Assembly: GCA_029204225.1 (NCBI GenBank)
Contig: CM055113.1
Span: forward strand, 22,701,605 to 22,765,604
Direction of reading: 5' to 3'
Source of the DNA: Diphasiastrum complanatum
Lineage: Eukaryota > Streptophyta > Lycopodiopsida > Lycopodiales > Lycopodiaceae
Length of the DNA: 64,000 bases
Part shown: in pieces, positions 24,041-35,045 of the stretch
Layout of the letters: every line of letters begins with the position of its first letter
How positions within the stretch are numbered: the stretch's first letter is position 1
Notes under the pieces: generated by a model
What the model was told of the DNA's origin: nothing
What the model saw: the letters and a program-made list of their open reading frames with translations, nothing else
The model's database searches: none
Program-made: the position numbers and the translations under genes

Positions 24041-24052
24041 TGGTATCAGAGC
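24041..24052 (+). promoter_or_regulatory. tRNA-Met primer-binding site of copia B
   Basis: TGGTATCAGAGC directly abuts the LTR end. A second, degenerate copy of the PBS and its next bases (GGTATCAGA, TTTTCATA) lies about 88 bases downstream near 24131. Confidence 0.9.
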
Positions 24053-24195
24053 TATTTTCATAGCTTGATAAGCTTCCACAGTACAAGACTCTACTAGCCG
24101 ATAGAGTAATTTTTCTTGTTCTGTATTTTTCGGTATCAGATTTTCATATTTAAGTCACTGATAGTTTCTCCTATCACTTAGACTAACTCTTCCAC

Positions 24196-25085
24196 ATGGA
24201 TTCTCAAGGGAAAGCCAGTCCTATCATGGACAAGCTTGATGGAGCCAATTACCATCTGTGGAAATTTAAGATGAAAACTGTACTAATGGCAAAAGAATTG
24301 TACGACGTTGTTACAGGTGCAGAAGGGAAACCCGAAGTGGATGACGCGACAATCGCCAGATGGAAGCTGAAGGATGGAAAACTTTCACGCTGATCATCCT
24401 CAACATCACGGATACCCAGATCGGCCATGTATCTGAGGCTCAGACATCGAAAGAAGTTTGGGACATCTTGAGCACACTATACGAAGTGCAAGATATAGCT
24501 TCCAAGCTACATCTCAGGAAGAAATTCTACTCTCTCAAGATGACGAATGGCGATTCTCTGCAGAATCAAGAACCTGCTAAGACAAATGGCCGCCGTCGGA
24601 TTTGTCATAGATGATCAAGACGTAGTGATGCAGCTGCTTACAAGCTTGCCAAGTTCTTACGATAGCTGGGTGATGATCATCACGACTCATCCAGAATTGA
24701 CTCTTTCGAGAGTCATTACTATGTTGTTGTAGGAAGACACGCGAAGGAACGAAGCCTCGAGTTCCTCAGCTGATTCTCACGCCTTGTAGTACACCAACAA
24801 GAGCACGACAAAGCAGAAGAAGAAGAAAGGCCCGAAGCAATCAAAGCTAGAATAGAAACCAGCTCAGCACAAGGAACAGTCGAATCCGCAGACAAAGAAG
24901 AAGCTGTTCTGCAGATACTACAAACGAAACAACCATGAAATACAAGACTGCCGAATACTTCAAGCAAAGAACAACAACAAAGGGCAGTTGAATCAAGTGG
25001 CAAATGCAGCTGCAGAAGCTCTACAGACTATTCAAGAAGCGGATCATGATGCCTTCATGACCAACCATCAAGGAGCCTCTAGCGA
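24196..25085 (+). pseudogene. Copia B gag, frameshifted
   Basis: MDSQGKASPIMDKLDGANYH opens the frame and LWKFKMKTVLMAKELYDVV is the conserved copia gag N-terminus. Frame changes near 24390 and 24600 continue the domain (DTQIGHVSEAQTSKEVWDIL, then VVMQLLTSLPSSYDSWVMII). The zinc knuckle at about 24910-24955 reads CRYYKRNNHEIQDC, so the second Cys of CCHC is Tyr. Gag normally coats the RNA and forms the particle. Confidence 0.85.
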
Positions 25086-26419
25086 CAGTTCTTGGTTCCT
25101 GGATTCCGAGCCACTCAACACATGACTAGCCTCATTGGCTGTTTCGAGTCCTATACACCTTACAGTACTCAGAAATTTGTTCACCTTGGCGACAATAGCA
25201 CACAAGCTATTAAAGGTGAAGGCACTATAAGATTATGCTTTGCAAATGATCAGTCTAAGCTACTCTCTAAAGTCCTATATGTACCAAAGTTATCTACGAA
25301 TCTACTCTCTATAAACAGAATCACAGATCTAGGACATAGAATAGAGTTCGAATGTGATCAGTGTAAAGTAGTTGATAGGACATGCAAGATCCTATCACTC
25401 GGAAAGATGCATGGATACTTGTATAACTTGAGTCATTACTTTTCTGCCTCTAGTCAGGCTCTCAGTACTTCAATTCATTCGAATAAAGGTTTACTTTGGC
25501 ATTATAGACTTGGTCATTTAAATCATGCTGCTATACAACGAATGTCTAGACAATCTATTGTTCTTGATCTCGACTATCCTCGCGAAAAGGTCGAGTTACC
25601 TGTCTATCAAGACTGTCTAGTTCGTAAACAGACTAGGAAACCATTTAAGTCAAGCCATCAACATGTTGCTAGAGGATTGCTAGATGTTGTACATTCAGAT
25701 ATTTGTGGCCCGATGAAAAATCCTTCGTTGAAGGATGCCAAGTATCCTATAACCTTTATTGACGAATTCTCCAGAAGGACTATGGTGTACTTCACAAAGA
25801 AGAAATCAGAAGCCTTCAACTGCTTCAAAATCTTCAAGGAGCGTGCAGAAAAGGAGACTGGAAGGACGATCAAGGCCCAAGGTCAGACTACGCTGGAGAA
25901 TATATCTCTATCAAGTTTAAGGAGTACTGCCAAAGCCAAGGCATTGAGCAACAATTCATCACTCCTTACAGTCCTCAGTCTAATGGCTTAGTTAAGAGGA
26001 AGAACCGTACTTTGGTCGAATCTGCTAAATGTGTGCTATCGCATGCATCGTTGCCCAAGAGATTCTGGACTGAAGCTGTCTCCACTACAGCTTACGTCCA
26101 GAACAGATGTTCGACCAAGGTCCTCGCAAACAAGACACCCCACAAGGTGTGGACAGGCTCTAAGCCTTCTTTGAAGAACCTAAGAGTGTTTGGGTGCATT
26201 GCCTACGTGCAGATCCCAAAGGACACAAGGAAGAAATTGGACTTCCAAGGTCTCAAGACCATCATGATCGGATATACTTCGTTTGATAACACTTACAAGT
26301 TGTACGATCCTGATACCCAGCAAATCTTGTATAGCCGGGATACAGTCTTTATCGAGGATCAGCTCGTCGACCTCAAAGGCAAGGATATTGCTCAAGGAAC
26401 CTTCATCACCTGCCGTTGA
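25086..26419 (+). pseudogene. Copia B protease and integrase, frameshifted
   Basis: SSWFLDS at 25089 followed by ATQHMTS is the protease site, with a one-base shift inside it. LLWHYRLGHLNHAAIQRM is the GAG_pre-integrase motif. DVVHSDICGPMKNPSLKDAK and ITFIDEFS carry the first integrase Asp region. A frameshift near 25880 moves the second Asp/Glu part to another frame (SPQSNGLVKRKNRT at about 25970-26010), where the catalytic Glu is Lys. RFWTEAVSTTAYVQNRCSTK and LRVFGCIAYVQIPK are the C-terminal half. The frame closes at 26419 in the hinge before RT. Confidence 0.85.
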
Positions 26420-26614
26420 CACGACAGTCCGAGCTTCTGGCTCAGGCATATGTATTGTCGACCCACTTCGAGACAGCGAATCAGACGAAGATGTTGATGC
26501 TCTCATCAACAAGTCCCAGGAGCGGTTCATCAGTCGAATCCTCCCAGAAGATCAAGCCGAGTGCGCACACATCCCACAAGGTATACTCCTGAGTCTGCCG
26601 GTCTCTTAATGCAG

Positions 26615-27424
26615 GAACCGACGACAGTCGAAGAGGCACTTAGCCGACCAAACTCTGATCTCTGGAGAGATGCCATGGACAGAGAGTATTCCTCTTTGAT
26701 TAAGAATTAGACATGGTCATTAGTCGAAGCTCGTATTGGTTGCAATATCATTGATTGCAAATGGATCTTTAAGATCAAATATAATGCCAACGGAGCAAAT
26801 GATCGAAGGAAGGCTAGACTGGTAGCACAAGGATTCACCCAGATCCCGAGTGTTGACTACAGTGAGACTTTTAGTCCAGTCGTCAAACATTCGTCGATCC
26901 GGATGCTCTTGTCTTATGCTGCAACTGCCGACCTCAAAGTACATCAACTTGATGTACAAACAACCTATCTGAATGGAGTTATACAAGAAGATATCTACAT
27001 GATCCAACCCAAAGGATACGTTCTGGAAGGCATGAAGAATCATGTTTGTAAACTCCACAAAGCACTGTACGGCTTGAAACAGTCTGCTAGGGCTTGGTTT
27101 CAGAGGATCAACACATTCCTCATTGAACAAGGATTCAAACCAAGCACTGCTGATTACAACGTTTATTTGAAGTCAGTGCAACAATCCTTCATTATCATCA
27201 CCTTGTATGTGGATGATATGTTTCTCTTTAGCAACGATACCAATATGGTTAAGGATTCGAAACAGATGTTGTTCTCAGAATTTGACATGACTGATTTGGA
27301 CGAAGCTCACTTATGTCTGGGAATTCAAATCCACAGAGACAGAGCAAATCGACTGATTTACATCACTCAACAAAGGTATCTTCATAATGTTCTTAACAAA
27401 TATAATTTGATGAATTTTAAATAA
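26615..27424 (+). pseudogene. Copia B reverse transcriptase, one in-frame stop
   Basis: VEEALSRPNSDLWRDAMDRE leads into the RT domain. A TAG at about 26709 interrupts the first block (SLIKN-stop-TWSLVE). VAQGFTQIPSVDYSETFSPV, HKALYGLKQSARAWFQRI and the catalytic LYVDDMFLFS at about 27203-27230 are intact. The domain would copy the element RNA into DNA. It ends at a TAA at 27422-27424. Confidence 0.9.
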
Positions 27425-27436
27425 GCTCACTCACCA

Positions 27437-28202
27437 ATGGATCCAGGCCTGCATTTGTCAAAGGACCAATGTCCCCAGACCAAGCAGGAAGAGGAGCAAA
27501 TGAGAGAGTATCCGTATCAATCGATACTAGGATCTCTCATGTACGCAATGGTCTGTACAAGACCATATATCTCTTTTGCTGTTAGCTCACTCAGCCAATA
27601 CATGGCTAATCTTGGCATTACCCATTGGAAGGCTCTTATTCGAGTCATGAGGTATATTCGAGCTACCATGGACCAGTGCATCTGCTATGGAGATGTCAAC
27701 AACGACAATCTTCATCAGCTCAGTGGTTATTCTGATGCAAGCTGGGGAGGAGATGCAGACAATCATAAGTCCACATTTGGATTTACATTCTTCTTCAACG
27801 ACGGTCCTATTTCGTGGAATAGTCGTAAGCAAACCTCTATCGCACTTTCTTCTACTGAAGCAAAATACATTGCTGCTTCTCAATCTATTAAGGAAGCGTT
27901 TTGGTTGAGAAATTTGCTGTCAGACATCAATCTGTATCAATACAACCCTACAATTTAGTTTTGTGATAACCAAAGTGCTATTGCTTTATCGGCCAACCCT
28001 AGATTTCATTCTAGGAGTAAGCACATTGAGGTCAGATATCACTACATCAGGGGCAAGGTTCTCGACAGAGAGGTAAGCTTAACGTACTGCAGAATGCATG
28101 ACATGGTTGCAGACATCTTCACGAAAGCACTCAGTGTTAATGCACATAACAAATTTTGTGCATTGCTCAGTCTGAAGATCAAGGCATTCATGGATCCAGA
28201 TT
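27437..28202 (+). pseudogene. Copia B RNase H and C-terminus
   Basis: YPYQSILGSLMYAMVCTRPY follows the RT. SGYSDASWGGDADNHKSTFG (catalytic Asp), SSTEAKYIAAS (catalytic Glu) and, after the TAG at 27958, FCDNQSAIALSANPRFHSRS (catalytic Asp) and HIEVRYHYIRGKVLD form a copia RNase H. MVADIFTKALS and the stop at 28204 close pol just before the polypurine tract. Confidence 0.9.
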
Positions 28203-28211
28203 AAGGGGGGG
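28203..28211 (+). promoter_or_regulatory. Polypurine tract of copia B
   Basis: AAGGGGGGG directly precedes the 3' LTR start TGTTGG. It is the expected primer for plus-strand DNA synthesis. Confidence 0.9.
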
Positions 28212-29364
28212 TGTTGGATTTATTCCCTCTACTCTCCTTAAATCCCATTTTGATTTGCCTCCATTCATGTTGCATATTTACTAACGTTGTTGCGCAATCT
28301 GCATATTTACACGCAATTTGCACAGACGAAGAAAAGGCAAAAGAATCGGGACATTGTGTTTTTACACACGTTATGGTGACAGGCGAAAATGGGACACTAT
28401 CTTACAAAATGCCAAAGGTGCCCTAAAAGCAAAGGCACCTTGTAAATCTAATCCTAAGACTACTCATAAGAGTGACGCACTTTTCACATTGTCATCACCA
28501 ACGATCACTTTAGCACTGACTGACGTCGCACCCTTTTCACGCTCACCCCATGCAGCTGTGCTAACAAATTGAACAACGACTGCAGCCACCCACGATCTCT
28601 TACAGATAGCACATCCACTCTATACTTTTCACATCTGCACACCTATAATATAATGTATATATACTGGTGGATTCAGGTTAATGAGTGAATGAGTTGATGA
28701 GTTGATGACTGGAGACGAAGTAGATGCCTTGCGCATTGATTCTTGATTGTCAGCAATAAGGTTTTATTCCTTTATAGATTGTATAAGCTTCGTAGGGCAC
28801 GCAGTTTTGTCGGCTATTGTCTTGTGCTCCACCGCATTATTGACATGTATTCATGATATACTTAATCTGATACAGTTCTTTGTTATGCATTCAGATCTAT
28901 GTTAATATAGCTATGCTTATCATTCATTCTGTCTGATCTTTCTAGTTGTTCTTTCTGGTAATAGATGACTAACATTTAGTCTTGTCTTTCACAAATCATT
29001 CATGACTAATTATCAATCGAGCACCATCTAGTTCTTCGTGAATCATTCGCGACAAATAGTTTGTCTTACTATTTGCGACAAACCATTTTTCTGAAGCTTC
29101 ATTCATTTATTAAAGTTTGGCTACGTAATCAAGAACGACTGTGATTCCCATCACTACCGTTTTGTTCGTTCTGATAGGCGTAGTCATGCTTACGGAGTAT
29201 AGCTCATTCCACTGCGCACGAAAATTTTCTGTTCGAGTTTGTTTCTTGTTCGTTTCTTGTTCGAGTTCGTATCTCGTTCGTGTTCGTCTTACCTCTTTGA
29301 GCTTACTTTTCGTTTCTAACATACGACACCTTTTCTCAACTCGTTCATCTCCCTCTCTCCAAAA
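28212..29364 (+). repeat. 3' LTR of copia B
   Basis: This 1153-bp repeat of 22874-24040 ends CCAAAA instead of CCAACA (one substitution) and is followed directly by the target duplication CATTA. Confidence 0.95.
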
Positions 29365-29369
29365 CATTA

Positions 29370-30157
29370 GACATGTGTGGAGCCTGTTCCCACGTGTGAA
29401 ATCTATGACTAAGTAAAATAGATAGATCATATAGGTTGTACGTCTCATTTAATTTGGAGACTAGTGGTTAAATTGGCCAAAAACTAGTTTAGTAATGTTA
29501 TGCCACTTGACATCATTCTAGTGGTAGAAAATGCTATATCACATGGGTAGGTGTGGTCCCCCACGTGTGAAAGATCATGTAGAAAGTTCAGATCCATTGT
29601 ATATAGTTTTCATACAAGTCAAATGTCAAATCTCCTAGATTGTAGGACCTATCTCCTAGTTTGTAGAAATCTAGAAGGTCAACACTAGCCACCAATGATG
29701 ATGTGGCAATTTAATGGAATCTTAGCCAAAGTGGATATGGATAAGCACATGACCTATCTCACATGTGCTGGAATTAGCTGAGAGAGAGAGAGAGAGAGAG
29801 TATGATGATTTTGTATTTAATCCATGATGGATCCACTTTGAGGTATGAAGAAGCAAGACATTGATTTGGGAGCAATCTAAGCTTTTTCACTCTATTAAGC
29901 ATGTTTGCTGTGAATGAATGCTTAGGAAATGATAAGTAATCATTTTTGTTGTTAGAAGGCCGTACACCTACTATACGTCACACATGTGAAGGCTTTTGAT
30001 CATTATTTTTGATTGTTTTTGCTTAGATGTGTGAAAATTGTCAAGTAAAAGCTAGTTTTGGATGCTAGTTTGGAGATAGATCAATATTCCAAGTTTTCAA
30101 TCACTCTTATTGATCTTTTGTAGATCTAATTGAGTCCTATTCTTTGATTTTTTGACA
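29370..30157 (+). repeat. LTR remnant ending at a PBS
   Basis: The end TTTTTTGACA at 30157 is followed by an intact PBS, so at least the right part of this stretch is an LTR. The left limit is unclear and copia B may have inserted into it. The motif CACATGTG/CACGTGTG recurs. A GA microsatellite of nine units lies at about 29780-29800. No coding region is seen. Confidence 0.5.
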
Positions 30158-30169
30158 TGGTATCAGAGC
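30158..30169 (+). promoter_or_regulatory. tRNA-Met primer-binding site of an unnamed LTR element
   Basis: TGGTATCAGAGC follows the LTR end ...TTTGACA directly. No gag or pol follows; the next 1.6 kb is made of non-coding tandem duplications. Confidence 0.8.
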
Positions 30170-30430
30170 CAAGTCTAAGATCAAAGATGATGATCAAGAT
30201 CTCTCCATTTTGTTAAAGGCATTGATGCTAAAATCAATTTGAGAGAGGGCGAGTCTAACCAAATGATTACTTCTAGATTTGAAGTACAAATGAGTGTGTG
30301 AGTTTCAAGTGTACTTCCCACATGTGTGAGAGGCTACTGTACTTGTACTTGCACCGTAGCTAAGTGATTTTCAAGTTTGTGCTTCATACAAGTTGTCAGA
30401 GCGAAAGATCAAGATTTTAGGATTTTGTGA

Positions 30431-30788
30431 GTTTCCAATAGGATTTTTGTTCTAACTCGGCCAAAAGTTTATTTTTTTGGTTCATTGTAGGTACAGTACA
30501 GACTACTGGTATCAGGCATGTGTGAGATCCATCCACTTTGAGTATTTGTTGTGATCTCAAGGTAGAACCAAATCAAGCAAGTGAGCACTTGTTTGGAAGC
30601 TATTTGTGATCTCGACTAGTTTCCAATACGATTTTGTTCTAACTCGGCTAAAAATCCATTTTTTTTGGTTCATTGCAGGTACAATACAGACTATTGTTAT
30701 CAAGCACATGTGAGATCCATCCACTTTGAGTATTTGTTGTGATCTCAAAGTAGAACCAAATCAAGCAAGTGAGCACTTGTTTGGAAGC
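30431..30788 (+). repeat. Two-copy tandem duplication, period 188 bp
   Basis: 30431-30600 and 30619-30788 (both start GTTTCCAATA and end CACTTGTTTGGAAGC) are nearly identical, separated by 18 bases. Both contain a GGTACA(G/A)TACAGACTA stretch. The region follows a PBS and looks like an expanded untranslated leader. Confidence 0.9.
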
Positions 30789-30965
30789 GATTTGAGTAAG
30801 GATTTAGGTGCAAGTAATTTCAATCAAAATGGTTGACCCTAGATTGAGTTATTGACATTTGTTTGAAGGTAGGTAGGGCACCTAACCTGGTGACTTTTGT
30901 CAAAGAGCACCAAATCATAGCCATGTAGAGAAAAACTTCAAGATAGCATTGTCAATCTAGGTTTT

Positions 30966-31330
30966 GAGAGTTCTAGATAGGATTTTGAGATCCTAGTCAC
31001 ATTGTTTCACTCCTACTCATAGTTCTTGAATGTTTAATGGCCTGAAAATGTGTCGTAGAGGTGTGTGAAGCACATGTGGAGAGTGTGATCGAAAAATTTC
31101 AAGAGTTCCTTCCTTTGGAGAGGGCAAGATCTAGCAACTTAGAGTGATTGGCATTGTTGGAGAGTTCTAGAAGTGATTTTTGAGATCTAAGTCACATTGT
31201 TCCACTTCTACTAAAAGAGTTGAGTTTTGTTTGGCTTGAAAGAGAGTCATAGAGTTGTGTGAGTCACATGTGTAGTGTTTGATCCAAAAATCCTAAGAGT
31301 TCCTTCCTTTGTAGAGGGCAAGATCTAGTA
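30966..31330 (+). repeat. Second two-copy tandem duplication, period about 190 bp
   Basis: The block starting GAGAGTTCTAGA at about 30966 recurs at about 31159, and the shared end is GAGGGCAAGATCTAG. Identity is lower than in the preceding pair. The copies share CACATTGTT and AGTTCCTTCCTTTG. No coding frame is present. Confidence 0.75.
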
Positions 31331-31759
31331 ACTCATTTCTTTACTTTGGTAAAATTGTCTTCTTCATGGTGATCAAATCTTGCTAAGTGGCATTAGCTCT
31401 TTGTAAGCAGATAGACTGTTTACGTCCAATTTCCACTGCTTATCAGCAATCAATGAGAAGGAACTGGATGAATGCCAGCGGACACCAGCCAACTAGCAAT
31501 CGCATTTGATGACCTAATTACTTAATATGAATCAGCTGTTCATACATCTCATTATCAATGATCAATGATCAAGTTCAGAAGTCTTGAATCAACATTGTGG
31601 ATGTGAAGGGGCTGAGTGTTATTACACGACACTTCCTGCGCTCTTATCAAGCAGATCATTTACAATCAGAAAGTATTGTTGTTAGCTCTCTATCAGCTTT
31701 CAAGCTTGAACTCTCTTGAGCATTCTAGCTCAGTCTTTTAGAGATTTGTTGGTCTTATT

Positions 31760-32318
31760 GCAAGCTGAATGGATCCAATTATCATTTGTGGAAATCTAAG
31801 ATGAAGACCTTGCTAATCGCCAACGAGTTATGGGATGTTGTTACAGGTACAGAAGTAAAACATGAAGACGACACAAAAGACTCAAAGTGAAAATCGAAGG
31901 ATGGCAAAGCTTTCGCGCTTATTATCCTCAATATATTAGATACGCGTAGCCATGAGATCAAGGATTGCCGAATTCTCCAAGCGAAGAATGTAGCCAAGCA
32001 ACTTGATCAACAAGCAAACACAACTTCATCATCTCCCCAGGTTGAAGTGCAACTCCTACATGCCTTACAACACGAAGAAATTTGTTCATCTTGGTGACAA
32101 TAGTACTCACACTATTGAAGGTGAAGGTACTATAAGATTGCGATTCTAGCATGATCAATTCAAACTACTATCAAAGGTCTTATATGTTCCTAATCTCTCT
32201 ACAAATCTGTTATCAGTAAGTAGAATTACAGATTTAGGTCATAAGGTAGAATTCGAATATGATCAATGCAAAATTATTGATAGGAGTAATAAGATCCTTG
32301 CACTCGGCTTTAATTACT
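31760..32318 (+). pseudogene. Internally deleted copia fragment related to B
   Basis: From about 31768, NGSNYHLWKSKMKTLL and ELWDVVTGTE match the gag start of B. The sequence then skips to HEIKDCRILQAKN (the end of the zinc knuckle) and on to KFVHLGDNSTHTIEGEGTIR and VLYVPNLSTNLLSVSRITDL (after the protease). It ends near 32318 before integrase. Two large internal deletions and several stops make it a dead remnant. No LTR of its own was identified. Confidence 0.8.
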
Positions 32319-33849
32319 TGTGATGACCACGTTCGGAATGACGTAGCATAACTAATAACCACATACAACTGGAGTGACCGACTATCCACGTCAGGAATTA
32401 TTCCGATTCGCTTGTATAGGACATGGACATAACTGATAACTTTTACAAACTTTCACAAATATCTGCCTAGGACCAAATGCCTCTTTCCATTGGGCTGACA
32501 CACATGTGACACAAAGATTAAACTAACTCTAGGGTTCATAATGAAGGGCCAATTGACTCAAGGTGTGCAATGTGTCTAAAAGACTCTATTCAAGCCTCAC
32601 GAATCGGATAAATAGGAGCATAAACTTTCATCAGGTAGAGAGAACAAGCCTTATTGATTGTACTCCATTTCAATATTGTTATATTATCTATGCAAGTGAT
32701 TCTCAATCAATTTGATGTTCATTTGATATAATTGGATACATTGATTGTCTTATTTATTTTGCTCCATTACATCTTAAGTTTCATTTATGCTCTACATTGG
32801 TCGATTGGTGTGTGCCATTGTTTCCAACTTTGACTTTGTCCCTTCATGATGAAACTCTCATGATCACTCTGTCAAATGACAATGAAGTTAGTTAGCTAGT
32901 TAATGACTATTATATCTAACCCTGCAAATGCCCTTCAGATGATGTGGATGGCCATTTAGAGGTCTTCATTCAAATAGTATGATCTACTAAGATCTTGGCA
33001 TGAACACTCATTGTCCAAAAATATATACATCAAGAAATGAATGTGGACGACACCTTGAGTGTTGTCCTTGTCTCTATGCATTGTTGTATAATTTGTTAGT
33101 AGATCAACTATCTTAATTGTTACTCTTTGTGTTTGTATCATGAATCATAATGTCATATTAAAGCATTGTAATTGCTTTTTTGAAAATGATTACCAAAAGT
33201 ACCTTCTTTGAAGAACTCTTCTTGCTCATTATATCTCCACCTGGAAAGAAGTTGTCACACAAACTTTTGTCAATGCTCGGGGTTGTTCCTCGATTTTTTT
33301 TTCATTTCAAATTTTTTTACATGCAACTTTAGGTCACCGCAGTGGCATATTTTTTTTACTATTTTTTACATGCTCTTTCCACTTGAAAGGTGCATATAAA
33401 AAATAAATAATTCTTTTTCATGTTGAGGAAGGGCCCTTTTCCATTTTGGGGGGAGAGGGGGCTTAGAGGCCCTTCTATCTAAAGAAGGTGGAAGCCAACC
33501 CCCCCCCTCCCCTCCCCCCCCCCAAAAAAAAAAGAAAAAGAAAAAGAAAAAGAAGACAAAACAAAACAAAGGAAAAGGGCAATCTAACTTAGTACCAATG
33601 CTAGAGGCAGAGAGAGCATTTTAATCTTTCCACTCCAGGACAGGCTTAACTAGCAGGTCATGAATACAAAATACGTCATACCTTTAGAAGAGGTCTTTCG
33701 TTTGAACTTTAGTAAGCCCGGATGAAATATTTTCAGAGTGCCTATCCGCCATAAATTGTAACAAGCGAATAATTGTCAAAAGTTCACTTATCTTAAATAG
33801 GTCAATCAGTGCAGCTCCTGGAGCAAGTATTCGTGAAGAGAATGTATTG
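32319..33849. other. Spacer without recognisable gene
   Basis: AT-rich sequence without coding motifs. 33420-33560 is low-complexity, with G and C runs followed by an A/G-rich stretch. A partial relative of the fold-back repeat (ACATGCTCTTTCC, GAAAGGTGCATATAAAAA) lies at about 33368-33402. Confidence 0.5.
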
Positions 33850-34287
33850 GATATAGAAACTAATCATAGTAATATACAGAAATCATAGAATATGCCAATC
33901 TATAGACAAGGATGAGTTATGAAATACGCTAAGGAAGTCTGAGCAATGAGGACACCTATTGGCGAAATTTTCTTGTCTTTGGAATACGAAATTTCAATCT
34001 GTCTGTGTTCTTCCTTCCGCGAAAAGTGCATTGGTGTAATATTTGTAGGTGGTTTCTGGACGCCTGTGATATAGAAACTAATCATAGTAATATACAGAAA
34101 TCATAGAATATCCCAATCTATAGACAAGGATGAGTTATGAAATACGCTAAGGGAGTCTGAGCAGTGAGGATACCTATTGGCGAAATTTTCTTGTCTTTGG
34201 AATACGAGATTTCAATCTGCCTGTGTTCTTCCTTCCGCGAAAAGGGCATTGGTGTGATATTTGTAGGTGCTTTCTGGACACCTGTGA
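33850..34287 (+). repeat. Two-copy tandem duplication, period 218 bp
   Basis: 33850-34067 and 34068-34287 both start GATATAGAAACTAATCATAG and end near CCTGTGA, with only about ten differences by eye. The duplication is recent compared with the other repeats. It lies upstream of no identified exon. Confidence 0.95.
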
Positions 34288-35045
34288 ATATATGTGTAGC
34301 TTTTCATGCTTTGAGAAATCCCTCACTATGTTGCAATTAGAAATTTTTCTTGGTTTGTTGTTACTTAACAAGGTTACAACTCAAGCCAAAAGCAGCTGAC
34401 AGTGCCTGCTGTAGATTCAGAGAGCATGTTTGAACTTTTTTCTAGCTGTACAACCAAGAAAGGTACTGGGAATTTAGTCATACTTGTGAATCAATTTTTC
34501 AGAAGCTATTTATTCGTACCTTTGGGTTGCATTTTGCAGAGCACATGCACTCTGAGACTAAGCTATGACATCTTATGCTACAGTTATTTTTAAATAAAAC
34601 AACAGTAATTTCACAGCATGACGGTTGCTATATTATATAGCAATCGTTGATGTGCAGGCAAGAATTAGTGAATGGAATTTGCAACAAAGTTTTCCTGAAA
34701 TACATTTAGTAAGACGAAAAGATTGCTTAAAGAAGAACCAAATTTCGTGGCATAATACATGCGGAGAAACTTTTTAACATACCCCGAATAGTCTGTCGTA
34801 ACGAGACTCGAGGCATGAATGGCTTTATTTGGAGAGGAGGAGTTACAACGGCATGGATCTTCTTTTTCGGCTCTTCCTTTACTCCGTGGGTAACATTTGG
34901 AAATGGTTTAGGTCGATAGAACTCTGCAGAATTGTAGCAGAACGCTACCTCAAAATAAGTTGCCTACCGATTAAGTTCTACTGAGCCTCCTGATTAATCA
35001 CAATAATTTCAATCATGTTGAGAGAATGTCGACAAAATAACTGAA
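34288..35045. other. Spacer 3' of the C18orf63-like gene
   Basis: No gene is supported. It lies beyond the stop codon of the minus-strand gene at 35046 and should contain its 3' flank. Confidence 0.45.

Larger units (their letters stand above)
22874..29364 (+). mobile_element. Nearly full-length Ty1/copia retrotransposon B
   Basis: The 6491-bp element has two LTRs (22874-24040 and 28212-29364), a PBS, gag, protease, integrase, RT, RNase H, a polypurine tract and a 5-bp CATTA target duplication. Domain order PR-INT-RT-RH identifies copia. The coding part is broken by frameshifts (gag near 24390 and 24600, integrase near 25890) and stops (26709, 27424, 27958), so it is dead. The LTRs differ at many positions plus several small indels, so insertion is not recent. 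It lies upstream of the SAP gene's last exons. Confidence 0.95.

Noticed and set aside
24131-24145. Second PBS in copia B
   Set aside because: GGTATCAGA followed by TTTTCATA resembles the real PBS region with four bases missing, but a single degenerate copy 88 bases away is weak evidence, so I list it only in support of the PBS-duplication finding.
34385-34470. Plus-strand exon-like stretch (PAVDSESMFELFSSCTTKK) with a GTACTG donor
   Set aside because: Opposite in direction to the neighbouring gene, with no partner exon and a weak acceptor. Kept only as a note.
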